38,375 nt of DNA from Bacillota bacterium (GTDB lineage Bacteria; Bacillota; Limnochordia; Darwinibacteriales; Darwinibacteriaceae): the NCBI GenBank assembly GCA_012837925.1, contig DUQE01000175.1, positions 1 to 38,375 on the forward strand. Direction: 5' to 3'. Position 1 is the first letter of the stretch, and each line of letters opens with the position of its first letter. Under the pieces are notes generated by a model that searched no databases, was not told the origin of the DNA, and saw only the letters and a list, made by a program, of their open reading frames with translations. Shown here piece by piece: positions 7,705-16,365 of this stretch. The translations under genes and the position numbers were made by a program.

Positions 7705-8505
7705 TTACTGGGCTTCCCCGCTGAGGATTTTCTTGAACCAATGCATCACTTTTCGCTCCTGGAGGTCCATAAAGGGAACATCCTCACCTAGGATGCGACG
7801 AACAACATTGCGATACGCTTGACCAGGACGAGACTTTTTGTCGGTAACGACAGTCTCTCCCCGGTTCGTTGACACGATGATATCTTGATCATCGGGAATA
7901 ACACCCAGGATGGAGATGGCTAAAATGTCATCAATATCATTGATGTCCATCATGTCTCCCTTGCGAACCATATCAGGGCGTACGCGGTTAATGATCAGCT
8001 GAGGATCATAGAGCTCGGCTGCTTCCAAAAGACCAATGATGCGGTCGGCATCACGCACAGCCGATATTTCGGGCGTAGTAACAACGATGGCTGCATCGGC
8101 ACCGGCTATGGCGTTCTTAAAGCCGTGTTCAATGCCTGCCGGGCTGTCCAAGATAATGAAATCATAGTCTTCGCGTAACTGTGCCATCAGGTCAACCATT
8201 TGCTGAGGCGTTACAGCATCCTTTTCCCTGGTTTGGGCCGCGGGAAGCAAGACCAAACTCTCGCCAAAGTTCTTGTCCTTAATCAGTGCCTGGCGAAGTC
8301 TGCAGTTTCCTTCCACAACGTCTAGGAGATCATAGACAATGCGATTCTCCAGACCCAAGACAACATCAAGATTTCTCAGACCAATATCGGTGTCGACCAA
8401 ACAGACTTTCTTACCTGCTGCTGCCAAGCCAGTGCCCAGATTGGCAGTGGTTGTGGTTTTACCCACGCCGCCTTTTCCACTTGTGATTACTAAGACTTTT
8501 CCCAA
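7705..8505 (-). CDS. minD: Septum site-determining ATPase MinD
   Basis: Membrane-cycling ATPase that recruits MinC and blocks polar septa. Deviant Walker A GKGGVGKTT with signature lysines K11 and K16, counting from the TTG at 8505. The C-terminal amphipathic helix VMHWFKKILSGEA is the membrane-targeting sequence. 266 residues, normal for the family. The TTG at 8505 is preferred over an upstream TTG at 8523 because the GAGGGAGGGG Shine-Dalgarno lies between the two and the family begins GKVLVITSGKGG. Lies between minC and minE. Confidence 0.97.
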   Translation of the reverse strand: MGKVLVITSGKGGVGKTTTTANLGTGLAAAGKKVCLVDTDIGLRNLDVVLGLENRIVYDLLDVVEGNCRLRQALIKDKNFGESLVLLPAAQTREKDAVTPQQMVDLMAQLREDYDFIILDSPAGIEHGFKNAIAGADAAIVVTTPEISAVRDADRIIGLLEAAELYDPQLIINRVRPDMVRKGDMMDINDIDDILAISILGVIPDDQDIIVSTNRGETVVTDKKSRPGQAYRNVVRRILGEDVPFMDLQERKVMHWFKKILSGEAQ

Positions 8506-8526
8506 AACGTGCCCCTCCCTCAACCA

Positions 8527-9162
8527 TTAGTGGTTGTAAACTGAAAGCTGGATACTATTTTCCACAACCCTAGCAATTTCTGGACCTGAAGGTTGGGGAA
8601 GTTTTTCGTCTGGTGCCCGCGAAATGACATGTGCTATACGCAACTGCGTAGGCTCGAGACGGAAAGCAAATACCGTAGCATCGACCTTTCCTTCAGCCCC
8701 TGCATGGGCCACACCTCGTAAACTCCCCAAGACCAGAATATCTCCTGTACACACGATTTCGGCTCCGGGATTTACGTCTCCCATCACAACGACATTGCCA
8801 TCATAATGTAGGCGTTGCCCTGAGCGAATCGTCCGTCGAACTAAAAGCGTATTATCTTCCCGTACTTCAGAAGTCTCGGTCGCAACCTGCTCCGCCTGGG
8901 GACGCGGCATTTGCACGGTGAGTGGCTCTCGATTGAGGCGCATCCCATAGTCGGCAATCAGCCGTTCGATTTCGTCCATTTGACTGTCCGTAAGTGTCCC
9001 TTCCTGAAGATAAAGTTTCGCTGAACTGCCCCTAAAGAAACTCTGGGAGGCCAGAAGTTGTCGCTCTAGCGAAACGAGCACCTCTGAGAACTGAACGGCA
9101 TCCCTAATCGTGATTACTAGCCCTTCACGGGTGCCTTTGATCGCACATAACTCTGTGTTCAT
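8527..9162 (-). CDS. minC: Septum site-determining protein MinC
   Basis: Inhibitor of FtsZ polymerisation that acts with MinD. 211 residues: N-terminal FtsZ-interacting domain (residues 1-~85), a variable linker (PRPQAEQVATETSEVRED), and the C-terminal beta-helix MinD-binding domain with the hallmark RSGQRLHYDGNVVVMGDVN and GDILVLGSLRGVAHAG runs. ATG at 9162 with AAGGAG upstream. First of minCDE, 68 bases after mrdA. Confidence 0.95.
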   Translation of the reverse strand: MNTELCAIKGTREGLVITIRDAVQFSEVLVSLERQLLASQSFFRGSSAKLYLQEGTLTDSQMDEIERLIADYGMRLNREPLTVQMPRPQAEQVATETSEVREDNTLLVRRTIRSGQRLHYDGNVVVMGDVNPGAEIVCTGDILVLGSLRGVAHAGAEGKVDATVFAFRLEPTQLRIAHVISRAPDEKLPQPSGPEIARVVENSIQLSVYNH

Positions 9163-9230
9163 GCACTGCCAACTCCTTACCTAACACCATCTTCTATTTC
9201 TGCAAAACACCGAAGACTCCTGCCACATCT

Positions 9231-11066
9231 TTACTCCAAAGGTACATCGAGGCCAAAATAAGCATCGAAAATCTTGCGTGCGATGGGAGCAGCTGCGGAC
9301 GATCCGCCTCCTCCTTGTTCGACTACGACAGCCACAAGAACCTCAGGGTTCTCTACTGGAGCGTAACCAACGTACAGACCATTGGAGATTCTGCCCGGCA
9401 CTTCCCATGTTCCCGTCTTTCCAGCCATAGAGTACGGAAAACCTGCCATCACTCCTCTGGCAGTACCCCGAGAATGGGTGATAGGAGCCGTCAGGACAGA
9501 ACTCAGGGCATCCCAGGTCGCCTGTGAGGCCTCCACGGTATGGGATATCTCGGGTTGGGCCCGAAATATGACCGTTCCGTCGGGTGCTTCAATCTCCTTA
9601 ACGATCTGGGGAGCAAATACAGTTCCCTTATTAGCAATGGCTGCATAGGCTTGGGCCAACTGGATCAGGGTCATCTGATGAAACCCCTGCCCGATAGAGA
9701 TCTGTTCGGTGTCCGACGGATACCAGTTCTGTTCTGAGGTAGCCCGGTCACTAAAGGCCTGCCTTTTCCACTCCCGACTGGGAACGATTCCACTCACTTC
9801 ACCCGGGAATAAATCGAGACCCGTCGTTTTTCCGAAACCAAGCTTTCTCATCCACTCAGAAATCCGATCAATTCCAACCTTGGCTCCGTTGTCGGCAAAG
9901 TAATGATTACTCGACATACCCATAGCTCCGTACATATCAATCATGCCAAAAGGAGCCAAACCACTATTGATTACCCAATCCTTCACACCATACTGACTTG
10001 TACCCGTGGCATTAAACCGCTCGGTGGCACTCATAACCCCTTCCTCAAGAATGGTTAGAGCAGTAATGGGCTTAAATGTTGATCCCGGGCCAAAAAGAGC
10101 CTGGGTTACACGATTGAAAAATGGTCTGCGCGAATCGTTACTGAGTGATGTGTAATATGCATTGCGCTGCGACTGATCAATGAGGTTTTTGGGTTCAAAA
10201 CCCGGCATACTGGCCATGACCAAAATTTCCCCTGTTTGCGGGTTCAACACAAGAATAGCTCCCGTTTGCGTGCCGGGATTATCTTCTAGATTGAGAATAT
10301 GTTCGTAGAACGCTCTTTCAGCCACTTCCTGCAGGTGAGCGTCGATCGTCAGTGTGATGTTGTGCCCGGGCACCGGTTCGAGCACATTCACTGTGCGAAT
10401 CGGCCGGTTGAGCGCATTAACCTCAACCGTCAAAGTCCCCGTCTCACCACGTAGCAACTCCTCATACGTCTGTTCAATCCCGCTCTTGCCCACTAAATCG
10501 CTTCCACGATACGTCGTGCCGTACCGCTGCAACTCCGACGCAGTAATGATCCCCATGTAGCCCACTACGTGGGAAGCCAGTTCACCATACAAATATTCCC
10601 GTACCGGTTCTTCCTCGATAAAGATCCCTGGTAGGTTCATACGATTCTCTTCTATAGCGACAACCGTCTCTGGCTGGACATCTTGTTTAATGCGCACAGG
10701 CTCATAAGGAAATCCTTTACCTTTCTCGAGAGCCTCAGCCAACTCTTCTGGAGTCAGGCCCAGTACCTCGCAAAGGAGACAAAGACTTTCTTCATCTTCC
10801 TGAAGGTATCCACCTGGAACAACAGATACCGTAAAGGCTGGCTTGCTGCGGACTAAAACTTGCCCGTTGCGATCTGCAATTTCGCCACGGGGAGGAAGCA
10901 AGCGCAGCTGGCGCATTCGGTTGCCGTCGGCTAGGCGCGCATAGTGCTCCCCTCTGGCGAGCTGCAAAAACCAGAGCCTGCCCACGAGAATGAATGTGCA
11001 AAGCAGAATAATGGCAAAAAGAACGAAAAGACGTTTTTCTGTGTTTCTCACTTCCACCGACGTCAC
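9231..11066 (-). CDS. mrdA: Penicillin-binding protein 2, elongasome transpeptidase
   Basis: Class B PBP that cross-links peptidoglycan in the Rod (elongation) complex. 611 residues: N-terminal membrane anchor (about residues 13-30), PBP dimerisation domain with the PPRGEIADRNG signature, and transpeptidase domain with S329-T-F-K332 (active serine), S385-S-N387 and K550-T-G552. The GTG start at 11066 overlaps the mreD stop by 4 bases (GTGA); in-frame GTGs shortly downstream are alternatives. Follows mreBCD as in most rod-shaped bacteria. The partner glycosyltransferase gene rodA, often in this cluster, is not in the window. Confidence 0.95.
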   Translation of the reverse strand: MTSVEVRNTEKRLFVLFAIILLCTFILVGRLWFLQLARGEHYARLADGNRMRQLRLLPPRGEIADRNGQVLVRSKPAFTVSVVPGGYLQEDEESLCLLCEVLGLTPEELAEALEKGKGFPYEPVRIKQDVQPETVVAIEENRMNLPGIFIEEEPVREYLYGELASHVVGYMGIITASELQRYGTTYRGSDLVGKSGIEQTYEELLRGETGTLTVEVNALNRPIRTVNVLEPVPGHNITLTIDAHLQEVAERAFYEHILNLEDNPGTQTGAILVLNPQTGEILVMASMPGFEPKNLIDQSQRNAYYTSLSNDSRRPFFNRVTQALFGPGSTFKPITALTILEEGVMSATERFNATGTSQYGVKDWVINSGLAPFGMIDMYGAMGMSSNHYFADNGAKVGIDRISEWMRKLGFGKTTGLDLFPGEVSGIVPSREWKRQAFSDRATSEQNWYPSDTEQISIGQGFHQMTLIQLAQAYAAIANKGTVFAPQIVKEIEAPDGTVIFRAQPEISHTVEASQATWDALSSVLTAPITHSRGTARGVMAGFPYSMAGKTGTWEVPGRISNGLYVGYAPVENPEVLVAVVVEQGGGGSSAAAPIARKIFDAYFGLDVPLE

Positions 11067-11572
11067 CCCGTTCTTTTCAACAATTCGTCTAAGTAATTCA
11101 ACTGCTTATTCATGGCCACCAAAGGTCGATACAAAAACGCTCCAATAAATCCATTGATCACGCCTGTGCCCAAGATAGCTGACCAGACCGTCCAAGACAA
11201 AGGCCTAGGAGCTCCAAAGGACGCAGCGCCCGACAAGTAGAGCAGCTGTCCGACCACTGTCCCCATAAACAGGGCCATAAAACGCACAAGAAGATTTTCT
11301 TTATACAATCGCTTGGTGATAAATCCCACAAAAATCGCCATTAGTAAGTACGTTCCTGCATACAAGCCTATGAATTTTCCGACAAGCAGATCTTGCAGCA
11401 AGCCGGCTGCAAACCCGAAAGGTCCGGCGACCCTCGGTACCTCCAACATGGCTAGTCCTAAGGTCAAAAGTAACATGAGCTCCGGTCGAAAACCAAAAAA
11501 GATGATTCCAGGTGAAGCCGTCTGCAATGCCAGTCCCAAGATGATGATCAACCCGTAGCCTACGCGTTTCAT
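11063..11572 (-). CDS. mreD: Rod shape-determining membrane protein MreD
   Basis: 169 residues, almost entirely hydrophobic with about five transmembrane helices, the expected MreD topology (GYGLIIILGLALQTASPG at the start; GPFGFAAGLLQDLL is the best-conserved stretch). Links MreC to the elongation complex. ATG at 11572 with GGGGAG upstream inside the end of mreC. The open frame continues further upstream but that part is out-of-frame mreC. Sequence is weakly conserved in this family, so position between mreC and mrdA carries much of the call. Confidence 0.9.
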   Translation of the reverse strand: MKRVGYGLIIILGLALQTASPGIIFFGFRPELMLLLTLGLAMLEVPRVAGPFGFAAGLLQDLLVGKFIGLYAGTYLLMAIFVGFITKRLYKENLLVRFMALFMGTVVGQLLYLSGAASFGAPRPLSWTVWSAILGTGVINGFIGAFLYRPLVAMNKQLNYLDELLKRTG

Positions 11573-11573
11573 G

Positions 11574-12401
11574 CTAATTCTCCCCTTGCGGCATGACAAT
11601 GAGGACATACTCGAGGCGGGTAAAGTCAACAAAGGGGTTTACTACCGCGGCAAACGATAGGTCATACTGGCGAGACTCCACGGCGACCACTTCGCCAATG
11701 GGTAGGTTCTTGGGATAGATCCGGCTCAGCCCCGAAGTAACGATGACGTCACCAACCTCTACAGTAGTATCTCGACTTAGAGGCTTGGCCAACAGTGTAC
11801 TCTGATCCAGTTGGCCACCTTCAACGAGCACCAGGTCGCCACTGGACTGGACGAGACCGCCAGTAGCACTCTGGGCATCGATGATCAAGAGTACTGTACT
11901 GGTGAAGCGCGAGCTATTTATGACAGTACCGACAATTCCCGCGTTCGTGACCACAGCCATGCCACTGGCCACGCCATGGGCTTGTCCCTTGTCAACAACG
12001 ATCGTGCTTTCCCAATTGCTGGGCGAACGTCCGACCACTTCGGCGACGAGGAGATCATGGTTTCCTTCTTCTTTAAAGTCAAGGGCTTCCCTCAGCCATT
12101 CGTTCTCGCGACGATAATTGCGAAGTCCTAATACTTCGGCCTCCAGCTGCAGGACCCGTTCTTCCAACTCATCGTTGCGTTCCTTCAGTCCGCGCCACTT
12201 GTTGACTTCAGCTACCTGCCGCTGAAAGAAGCCTCCGATCGCGCTAAAGAATCGTTGAAATGGCGACAACACATCGCGCCATAAACCTTCCAGTTTGCTG
12301 ATCTCGGGTCGAGGCAAGGATGTGTAATGAATTGTACCTACTAGCACCAAAACCAAGACAATAATCAAAGGGATTTTCCAACGCAACAGGCGATCCAGCA
12401 C
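11574..12401 (-). CDS. mreC: Rod shape-determining protein MreC
   Basis: Bitopic protein of the elongasome that activates PBP2. 275 residues: a short cytosolic N-terminus, one transmembrane helix (about residues 9-24), a coiled coil (about residues 60-110, rich in E, L and R), then the beta-rich periplasmic-type domain with VVGRSPSNWESTIVVDKG and VVTNAGIVGTV. GTG start at 12401 after a GGTGG-containing stretch; a good Shine-Dalgarno is not obvious. Between mreB and mreD. Confidence 0.94.
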   Translation of the reverse strand: MLDRLLRWKIPLIIVLVLVLVGTIHYTSLPRPEISKLEGLWRDVLSPFQRFFSAIGGFFQRQVAEVNKWRGLKERNDELEERVLQLEAEVLGLRNYRRENEWLREALDFKEEGNHDLLVAEVVGRSPSNWESTIVVDKGQAHGVASGMAVVTNAGIVGTVINSSRFTSTVLLIIDAQSATGGLVQSSGDLVLVEGGQLDQSTLLAKPLSRDTTVEVGDVIVTSGLSRIYPKNLPIGEVVAVESRQYDLSFAAVVNPFVDFTRLEYVLIVMPQGEN

Positions 12402-12436
12402 TTCTTTTCACCACCCTGTCATGGGCTGGCCTCACA

Positions 12437-13462
12437 CTAGTAGCGTCGTGGTCCCAACATGATCCGCTGTAATAACTCAAAGTGACGAAGGGCCTCTCCT
12501 GTTCCCTCTACTACAGCTGTCAATGGGCGCTCGGCAATGTGTACCGGCATGCCCGTTTCTCGCATCAAGAGTTCATCTAAGCCATTTAGGAGCGATCCGC
12601 CGCCGGCCATCATGATTCCTCTATCCATGATGTCTGCAGCCAGTTCTGGTGGAGTCTGCTCCAAGGTCACTTTGACAGCGTCCACAATGGTCTGAATTGG
12701 CTCTTCGAGAGCTTTATGAACTTCGGTGGAAGATACGGTGACCGTCTTGGGTAGACCACTCACTAGATCTCTACCCCTGACCTCCATGGTGAGTTCTTCT
12801 TTATGATCGACAAAAGCGTAACCGATTTCTGACTTAATCTTTTCAGCCGTCCTCTCTCCGATGAGGAGGTTATAAGCCCTACGGATGTACTGCACGATAG
12901 AATCATCCATCTCATCACCAGCTACCCGAATAGAACGCTGGGAGACAATACCTCCAAGAGATATCACGGCCACTTCGGTAGTACCTCCCCCGATGTCTAC
13001 AATCATCGTACCCGTGGGTTCTTGTACAGGCAGTCCCGCTCCAATGGCGGCGGCCATAGGCTCTTCGATCACCCTGGCGTCCTTGGCACCAGCTGATAAG
13101 GTCGCATCAATTACAGCTCGTTTCTCTACCTCCGTGACTCCCGAGGGAACAGAGATGATCACTCGAGGCCTCCGTAACCTGGAGCGACGCGTGGCTTTGT
13201 TTAAAAAGTCCTTGAGCAGGCGCTCGGTGACTTCGAAGTCTGCAATGACCCCATCTTTCAATGGGCGAATGGCGATGATGTTCCCGGGGGTTCTTCCCAC
13301 CATTTCCTTAGCCTTGTTTCCTACCGCAAAAATCTCATTCGTATCTCGATCAATGGCTACAACCGAGGGTTCATTAATGACTATGCCACGACCCTCAACT
13401 AAGACGAGTGTGTTCGCAGTTCCCAGATCAATGCCGATGTTTTTGCCAAACCGCCTGAACAT
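12437..13462 (-). CDS. mreB: Rod shape-determining actin homologue MreB
   Basis: Membrane-associated actin-like ATPase that orients lateral wall synthesis. 341 residues. The N-terminus [20 protein letters not shown] contains the phosphate-1 motif (GIDLGTANT); phosphate-2 is [16 protein letters not shown]; the adenosine motif is [25 protein letters not shown] is also typical. ATG at 13462 with GAAGGGG upstream. Standard length; nothing unusual. It follows radC closely. Confidence 0.97.
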   Translation of the reverse strand: MFRRFGKNIGIDLGTANTLVLVEGRGIVINEPSVVAIDRDTNEIFAVGNKAKEMVGRTPGNIIAIRPLKDGVIADFEVTERLLKDFLNKATRRSRLRRPRVIISVPSGVTEVEKRAVIDATLSAGAKDARVIEEPMAAAIGAGLPVQEPTGTMIVDIGGGTTEVAVISLGGIVSQRSIRVAGDEMDDSIVQYIRRAYNLLIGERTAEKIKSEIGYAFVDHKEELTMEVRGRDLVSGLPKTVTVSSTEVHKALEEPIQTIVDAVKVTLEQTPPELAADIMDRGIMMAGGGSLLNGLDELLMRETGMPVHIAERPLTAVVEGTGEALRHFELLQRIMLGPRRY

Positions 13463-13482
13463 ACTGTTACCCCTTCCTTCTC

Positions 13483-14169
13483 CTATAGCAATCCTTGTTC
13501 ACGAAAGCTCAAATAACGATTGTCGCCAATGATGATGTGATCTAGTACATCAATGCCGAGCATGTCTCCTACATCCCGAAGTCGCGCCGTAGTCGAAATG
13601 TCGTCTCGACTCGGTGTTAGATCGCCACTGGGATGGTTGTGCACTAAAATGACTGCCGCACTGCTTCGTCTGATGGCTTCTTTGAACATCTCCCTAGGAT
13701 GCACCAGCGACGCATTCAAATGCCCGATAGAAATGGTTTTCTTCGCAATGACACGGTGTTTGGTGTTGAGCATAATAATCATAAAATGTTCTTTATCAGC
13801 AAGGCTTAGTTCTTGTAACACCAAGTGCGCGGCATCCTGAGGACTATTCACAACCCCTTGAAACTCCATGCGAGACTCGCCCAAACGTCTGGCCAGTTCA
13901 AAAGCTGCAAGAATGTCTGTGGCCTTGGCCGGTCCAATGCCCGAAACTGTGAGTAACTCTTCATAACTGGTCGTGGCCAGTTCAGGCAAAGAACCAAAAC
14001 GAGCCAAGAGTTTCTCAGCCAGCATCAGGGCAGAATCCTTCTGCGTACCTGTGCGTAACAGAATGGCCAATAACTCCTTGTTAGACAAACGTTCCGAACC
14101 ATGGCGAATCAGACGTTCTCGAGGGCGTTCTTCCTTGGGTACATCTTTCATTCTAACAATTCTTGGCAA
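13483..14169 (-). CDS. radC: RadC/YsbB-like JAB domain protein
   Basis: About 228 residues. An N-terminal helix-hairpin-helix region ([21 protein letters not shown]) precedes a JAB/MPN metalloprotease-like domain with [14 protein letters not shown], the JAMM zinc motif. The historical DNA-repair role is disputed and the cellular function is unclear. TTG at 14169 is chosen because GGGGAAGGAG lies six bases upstream; a GTG at 14187 or the ATG of [14 protein letters not shown] are alternatives. Lies between maf and mreB, the common Firmicutes arrangement. Confidence 0.93.
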   Translation of the reverse strand: MPRIVRMKDVPKEERPRERLIRHGSERLSNKELLAILLRTGTQKDSALMLAEKLLARFGSLPELATTSYEELLTVSGIGPAKATDILAAFELARRLGESRMEFQGVVNSPQDAAHLVLQELSLADKEHFMIIMLNTKHRVIAKKTISIGHLNASLVHPREMFKEAIRRSSAAVILVHNHPSGDLTPSRDDISTTARLRDVGDMLGIDVLDHIIIGDNRYLSFREQGLL

Positions 14170-14207
14170 TTTATGCTCCTTCCCCACATCCCTGGGAGAA
14201 TCAAGAG

Positions 14208-14780
14208 CTACTTTCTGGAGAATACCTCTATGCCCAGTTCCCTTAAGTGTTCAGCCAAGCTGGGCATGGGTAACCCTACTACATTATAATAACAACCTTT
14301 TATACTTTTAACAAGTAGCCCCCCAAAGCCCTGAATGCCGTAACCCCCAGCTTTATCGAGGGGTTCGCCTGTTAGGACATACGCCTCAATCTCCTGGCGG
14401 GTAAGATGGCGAAACTGCACCTTAGTTGTTTCGCTAAACTCCCTGCGTACTTGACCGTTAGAACACAGGGCCACACAAGTCGTTACCTCATGTTCGCGTC
14501 CGCCCAAAAAATCTAACATTTCCCTGGCTTCTGCTTCATCCACTGGTTTGCCTAAAATGTGTCCATCCAAAGTCACGATGGTATCGGCACCAAGAACAAG
14601 ACAACCAGGATTGGCTAGGCTTACGGGCAAGGCTTTTCGGGAGGCATTCTCTCGAGCCACATATAGGGGATTTCCTGCGCTTTCCTCCGTGGTAGGTATC
14701 ACCTGTACCGAAAAGGTGAGACCAAACTGTTCAAGCAGTGCCTTGCGACGCGGTGATTGTGATGCAAGAATTAGATCCAT
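14208..14780 (-). CDS. maf: Maf/YhdE family nucleotide pyrophosphatase (house-cleaning, septum-linked)
   Basis: Hydrolyses non-canonical or modified NTPs; historically linked to septum formation in Bacillus. 190 residues from the ATG at 14780. Signatures: LILASQSPRRKALLEQFGL at the N-terminus, LGADTIVTLDG (metal/substrate region), and DKAGGYGIQGFGGLLVKSIKGCYYNVVGLP (GGYGIQG core). The open frame extends upstream to 14846 into a terminator, without family similarity. First gene after a rho-independent terminator, so it should have a promoter nearby, but I could not find a convincing one. Confidence 0.94.
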   Translation of the reverse strand: MDLILASQSPRRKALLEQFGLTFSVQVIPTTEESAGNPLYVARENASRKALPVSLANPGCLVLGADTIVTLDGHILGKPVDEAEAREMLDFLGGREHEVTTCVALCSNGQVRREFSETTKVQFRHLTRQEIEAYVLTGEPLDKAGGYGIQGFGGLLVKSIKGCYYNVVGLPMPSLAEHLRELGIEVFSRK

Positions 14781-14844
14781 GAAGGTCGATTCCACCTTAG
14801 CTAAACTACTATCATATTCACCCTTACTCGCCAATTCCCTTCTC

Positions 14845-14871
14845 AAAAAAAGAGAGTCTGTCTAGACTCCC
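14845..14871 (-). terminator. Rho-independent terminator after the small gene downstream of spoIID
   Basis: Minus-strand stem GGGAGTCT/AGACTCTC (8 bp with one G-T pair, loop AGAC), followed by seven T residues. It lies 4 bases past the stop codon of the 70-residue gene and separates the spoIID unit from maf-radC-mre. Confidence 0.85.
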
Positions 14872-14874
14872 TTG

Positions 14875-15087
14875 TCAACGCTGCCAATGGGGTAAAGTGG
14901 TCAAGCCGAGCTCTTTTCCCACTTCAAGTAGGTATGGGTCTTGATGAATTCTGTTTCTGTTAACTTCCCAGCCATCCAGGTGTCGGTAGTGCAGGTACGA
15001 GACACCCCTAGGACGCAGCAACTGTTCTTCTAGGTCGAACCTGCGACGCTCCAGATCATGGTCCACCTTACTCCTCCGTTTCTCCAA
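14875..15087 (-). CDS. Small hypothetical protein downstream of spoIID
   Basis: Up to 70 residues, charged and soluble, not recognised as a known family. The N-terminal part is rich in R, E and K (KRRSKVDHDLERRRFDLEEQLL, shown in pieces: KVDHDLERRRFDLEE); the C-terminus is aromatic (YLHYRHLDGW, QDPYLLEVGKELGL, LPHWQR). TTG at 15087 is 1 base past the spoIID stop; a GTG at 15066 just after GGAGGAG is an alternative start. No membrane segment or cysteines. The ORF fills the gap between spoIID and a terminator exactly, which supports a real gene. Function unknown; co-transcription with spoIID suggests, but does not show, a sporulation link. Confidence 0.6.
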   Translation of the reverse strand: MEKRRSKVDHDLERRRFDLEEQLLRPRGVSYLHYRHLDGWEVNRNRIHQDPYLLEVGKELGLTTLPHWQR

Positions 15088-15088
15088 G

Positions 15089-16051
15089 TTAGTAGGCTTC
15101 TTTCAGCTCTATGCCCTGGTAATAGTATTGGAGGATTTCTGCGTATCCATACCCCTTTTTCGCCATGCCCTGTGCGCCATATTGACTCATACCCACGCCA
15201 TGTCCATAGCCCCAAACCGAAAAGACCATCTCGTTACCTAGAATTTCAGCGGTAAACCAGGTGGAACGCAGCGACAAGCGCTGCCGGATTTCGCGTCCAC
15301 TAAACCATTTCTCGCCCACTTCCACCGTCTTGACTCGTCCAGAGGGATAACGCTCAACAACTTTGAAATTCTTCACGTTGTCTACTTCCAAGACTTTGGC
15401 CAGATTGCTCAACTGAATCGTAGCTGTCGAATAATGCATTGGAGAATCAGAACTGAAGGGATCTTCCACGGATCGCAGATAGGGTAAAGCCTCGCTCCAA
15501 TAGTGTTCGGAATTTTCAGTTCGACCGCCACTAGTAGAGTGGTAGACGGCCAAGATAGGTTCGTCATCGTAAAAAGCAACCACTCCTTCGGTCTGTTTCA
15601 CTGCCTTTCGAATCTTCCTTTGCAGTGTCAGACCACGGGAACCTCCATTACGTTCAAGAAAGGTGTCCCAGGAAATCCAAGCCTGCCCCGATTGATAATC
15701 GGACGACAGATGGGCCTCAGGATGTTCTGGAATTCGTTCATCACGGATTATGCGCCGATAGGCATAGGTACGGGCCGCAACCGCCTGGACCTTGAGCGCT
15801 TCTAGGTCAAAACTAGCAGGCATCTCAGCGGCCACAACGCCTTGTACATACTCCTCCAACGTCATCGATAACAGTCTTTCCTGTCCTACATCCCATAAAC
15901 AGACCAAGGGGACTTCTCGGGGAGAAATAAAAGGAACCGTGCAACTACGTACTAATAATGCCGGTAACCCAACCACTATAATGAATAGGATCATCAGGGG
16001 AAGGCAAGAGCTGCCCCTGGTATGTTTGCGTCTTCTTCGCTTTTTCCTCAA
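15089..16051 (-). CDS. spoIID: SpoIID-type lytic transglycosylase
   Basis: Membrane-anchored peptidoglycan hydrolase; in sporulation it acts with SpoIIM and SpoIIP during engulfment. 320 residues: a very basic N-terminus (RKKRRRRKH), one transmembrane helix (about residues 17-35), then the SpoIID domain with catalytic Glu76 in VVAAEMPASF, AVAARTYAY, YHSTSGGRTENSE and the C-terminal GYGHGVGMSQYGAQGMA. TTG start at 16051 with GGGAGGGAG upstream; this TTG lies inside a run of seven T residues after a hairpin. Could instead be a vegetative SpoIID/LytB-like paralogue, since the usual spoIIR/spoIIQ neighbours are absent. Confidence 0.88.
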   Translation of the reverse strand: MRKKRRRRKHTRGSSCLPLMILFIIVVGLPALLVRSCTVPFISPREVPLVCLWDVGQERLLSMTLEEYVQGVVAAEMPASFDLEALKVQAVAARTYAYRRIIRDERIPEHPEAHLSSDYQSGQAWISWDTFLERNGGSRGLTLQRKIRKAVKQTEGVVAFYDDEPILAVYHSTSGGRTENSEHYWSEALPYLRSVEDPFSSDSPMHYSTATIQLSNLAKVLEVDNVKNFKVVERYPSGRVKTVEVGEKWFSGREIRQRLSLRSTWFTAEILGNEMVFSVWGYGHGVGMSQYGAQGMAKKGYGYAEILQYYYQGIELKEAY

Positions 16052-16060
16052 AAAAACTCC

Positions 16061-16094
16061 CTCCCACCCAATTCATTACTATGAATGGGAGGAG
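16061..16094 (-). promoter_or_regulatory. Hairpin at the spoIID ribosome-binding site
   Basis: On the minus strand ATTCAT/ATGAAT (16081-16086 with 16071-16076, loop AGTA) is extended by CCC/GGG past a one-base bulge, with further imperfect pairing outward. The outer arm runs into the spoIID Shine-Dalgarno, and a T7 run follows it, so it may act as a terminator of the ferredoxin transcript, a translation block for spoIID, or both. Confidence 0.5.
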
Positions 16095-16108
16095 GGCGTT
16101 ATTCCTAC

Positions 16109-16279
16109 TTAAGCCTCACTAATAGCACTTTGCGGACAAACATCGGCACAAGCGCCGCAGTCGATGCAAGCCTCAGCATCAATAGTATATTGATCAGTTC
16201 CTTCGCTAATGGCCTCTACTGCACACTCGGGCATGCAAACACCACAGCTGATGCAAGCATCACTAATCTTGAACGCCAT
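16109..16279 (-). CDS. 2[4Fe-4S] ferredoxin
   Basis: Small electron carrier, 56 residues, bacterial-type. Two full cluster motifs are visible: C9-xx-C12-xx-C15-xxx-C19 (ACISCGVCMPECAVEAI) and C38-xx-C41-xx-C44-xxx-C48 (ACIDCGACADVCPQSAI). ATG at 16279 with AAGGGGGCG seven bases upstream. It has its own sigma-A promoter and sits between the SPOR-domain gene and spoIID. Possible donor to any of several iron-sulfur enzymes; no specific partner is adjacent. Confidence 0.95.
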   Translation of the reverse strand: MAFKISDACISCGVCMPECAVEAISEGTDQYTIDAEACIDCGACADVCPQSAISEA

Positions 16280-16334
16280 CCATCTTCGCCCCCTTTTTCA
16301 CAAAGTTAAAGGGACTTTTTTCTAGCCCCAATTT

Positions 16335-16363
16335 ACCATAACAAACTCCATTAACAGTGTCAA
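16335..16363 (-). promoter_or_regulatory. Sigma-A promoter for the ferredoxin gene
   Basis: TTGACA (16358-16363), 17-base spacer, TATGGT (16335-16340) on the minus strand. Predicted start is about 50 bases before the ferredoxin ATG. The -35 box begins 2 bases after the stop of the SPOR-domain gene. Confidence 0.82.
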
Positions 16364-16365
16364 CC

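Noticed and set aside
8521-8536. Small palindrome CAACCA/TGGTTG at the minC-minD junction
   Set aside because: Only 6 bp with a 4-base loop and no T-run, and it lies partly inside minC. Likely chance.
14873-14878. TTGACA on the minus strand at the end of the 70-residue gene, as a maf promoter
   Set aside because: No -10 box at 16-18 bases (TCTCTT), and the intervening bases form the terminator. A TATGAT near 14812-14817 has no matching -35.
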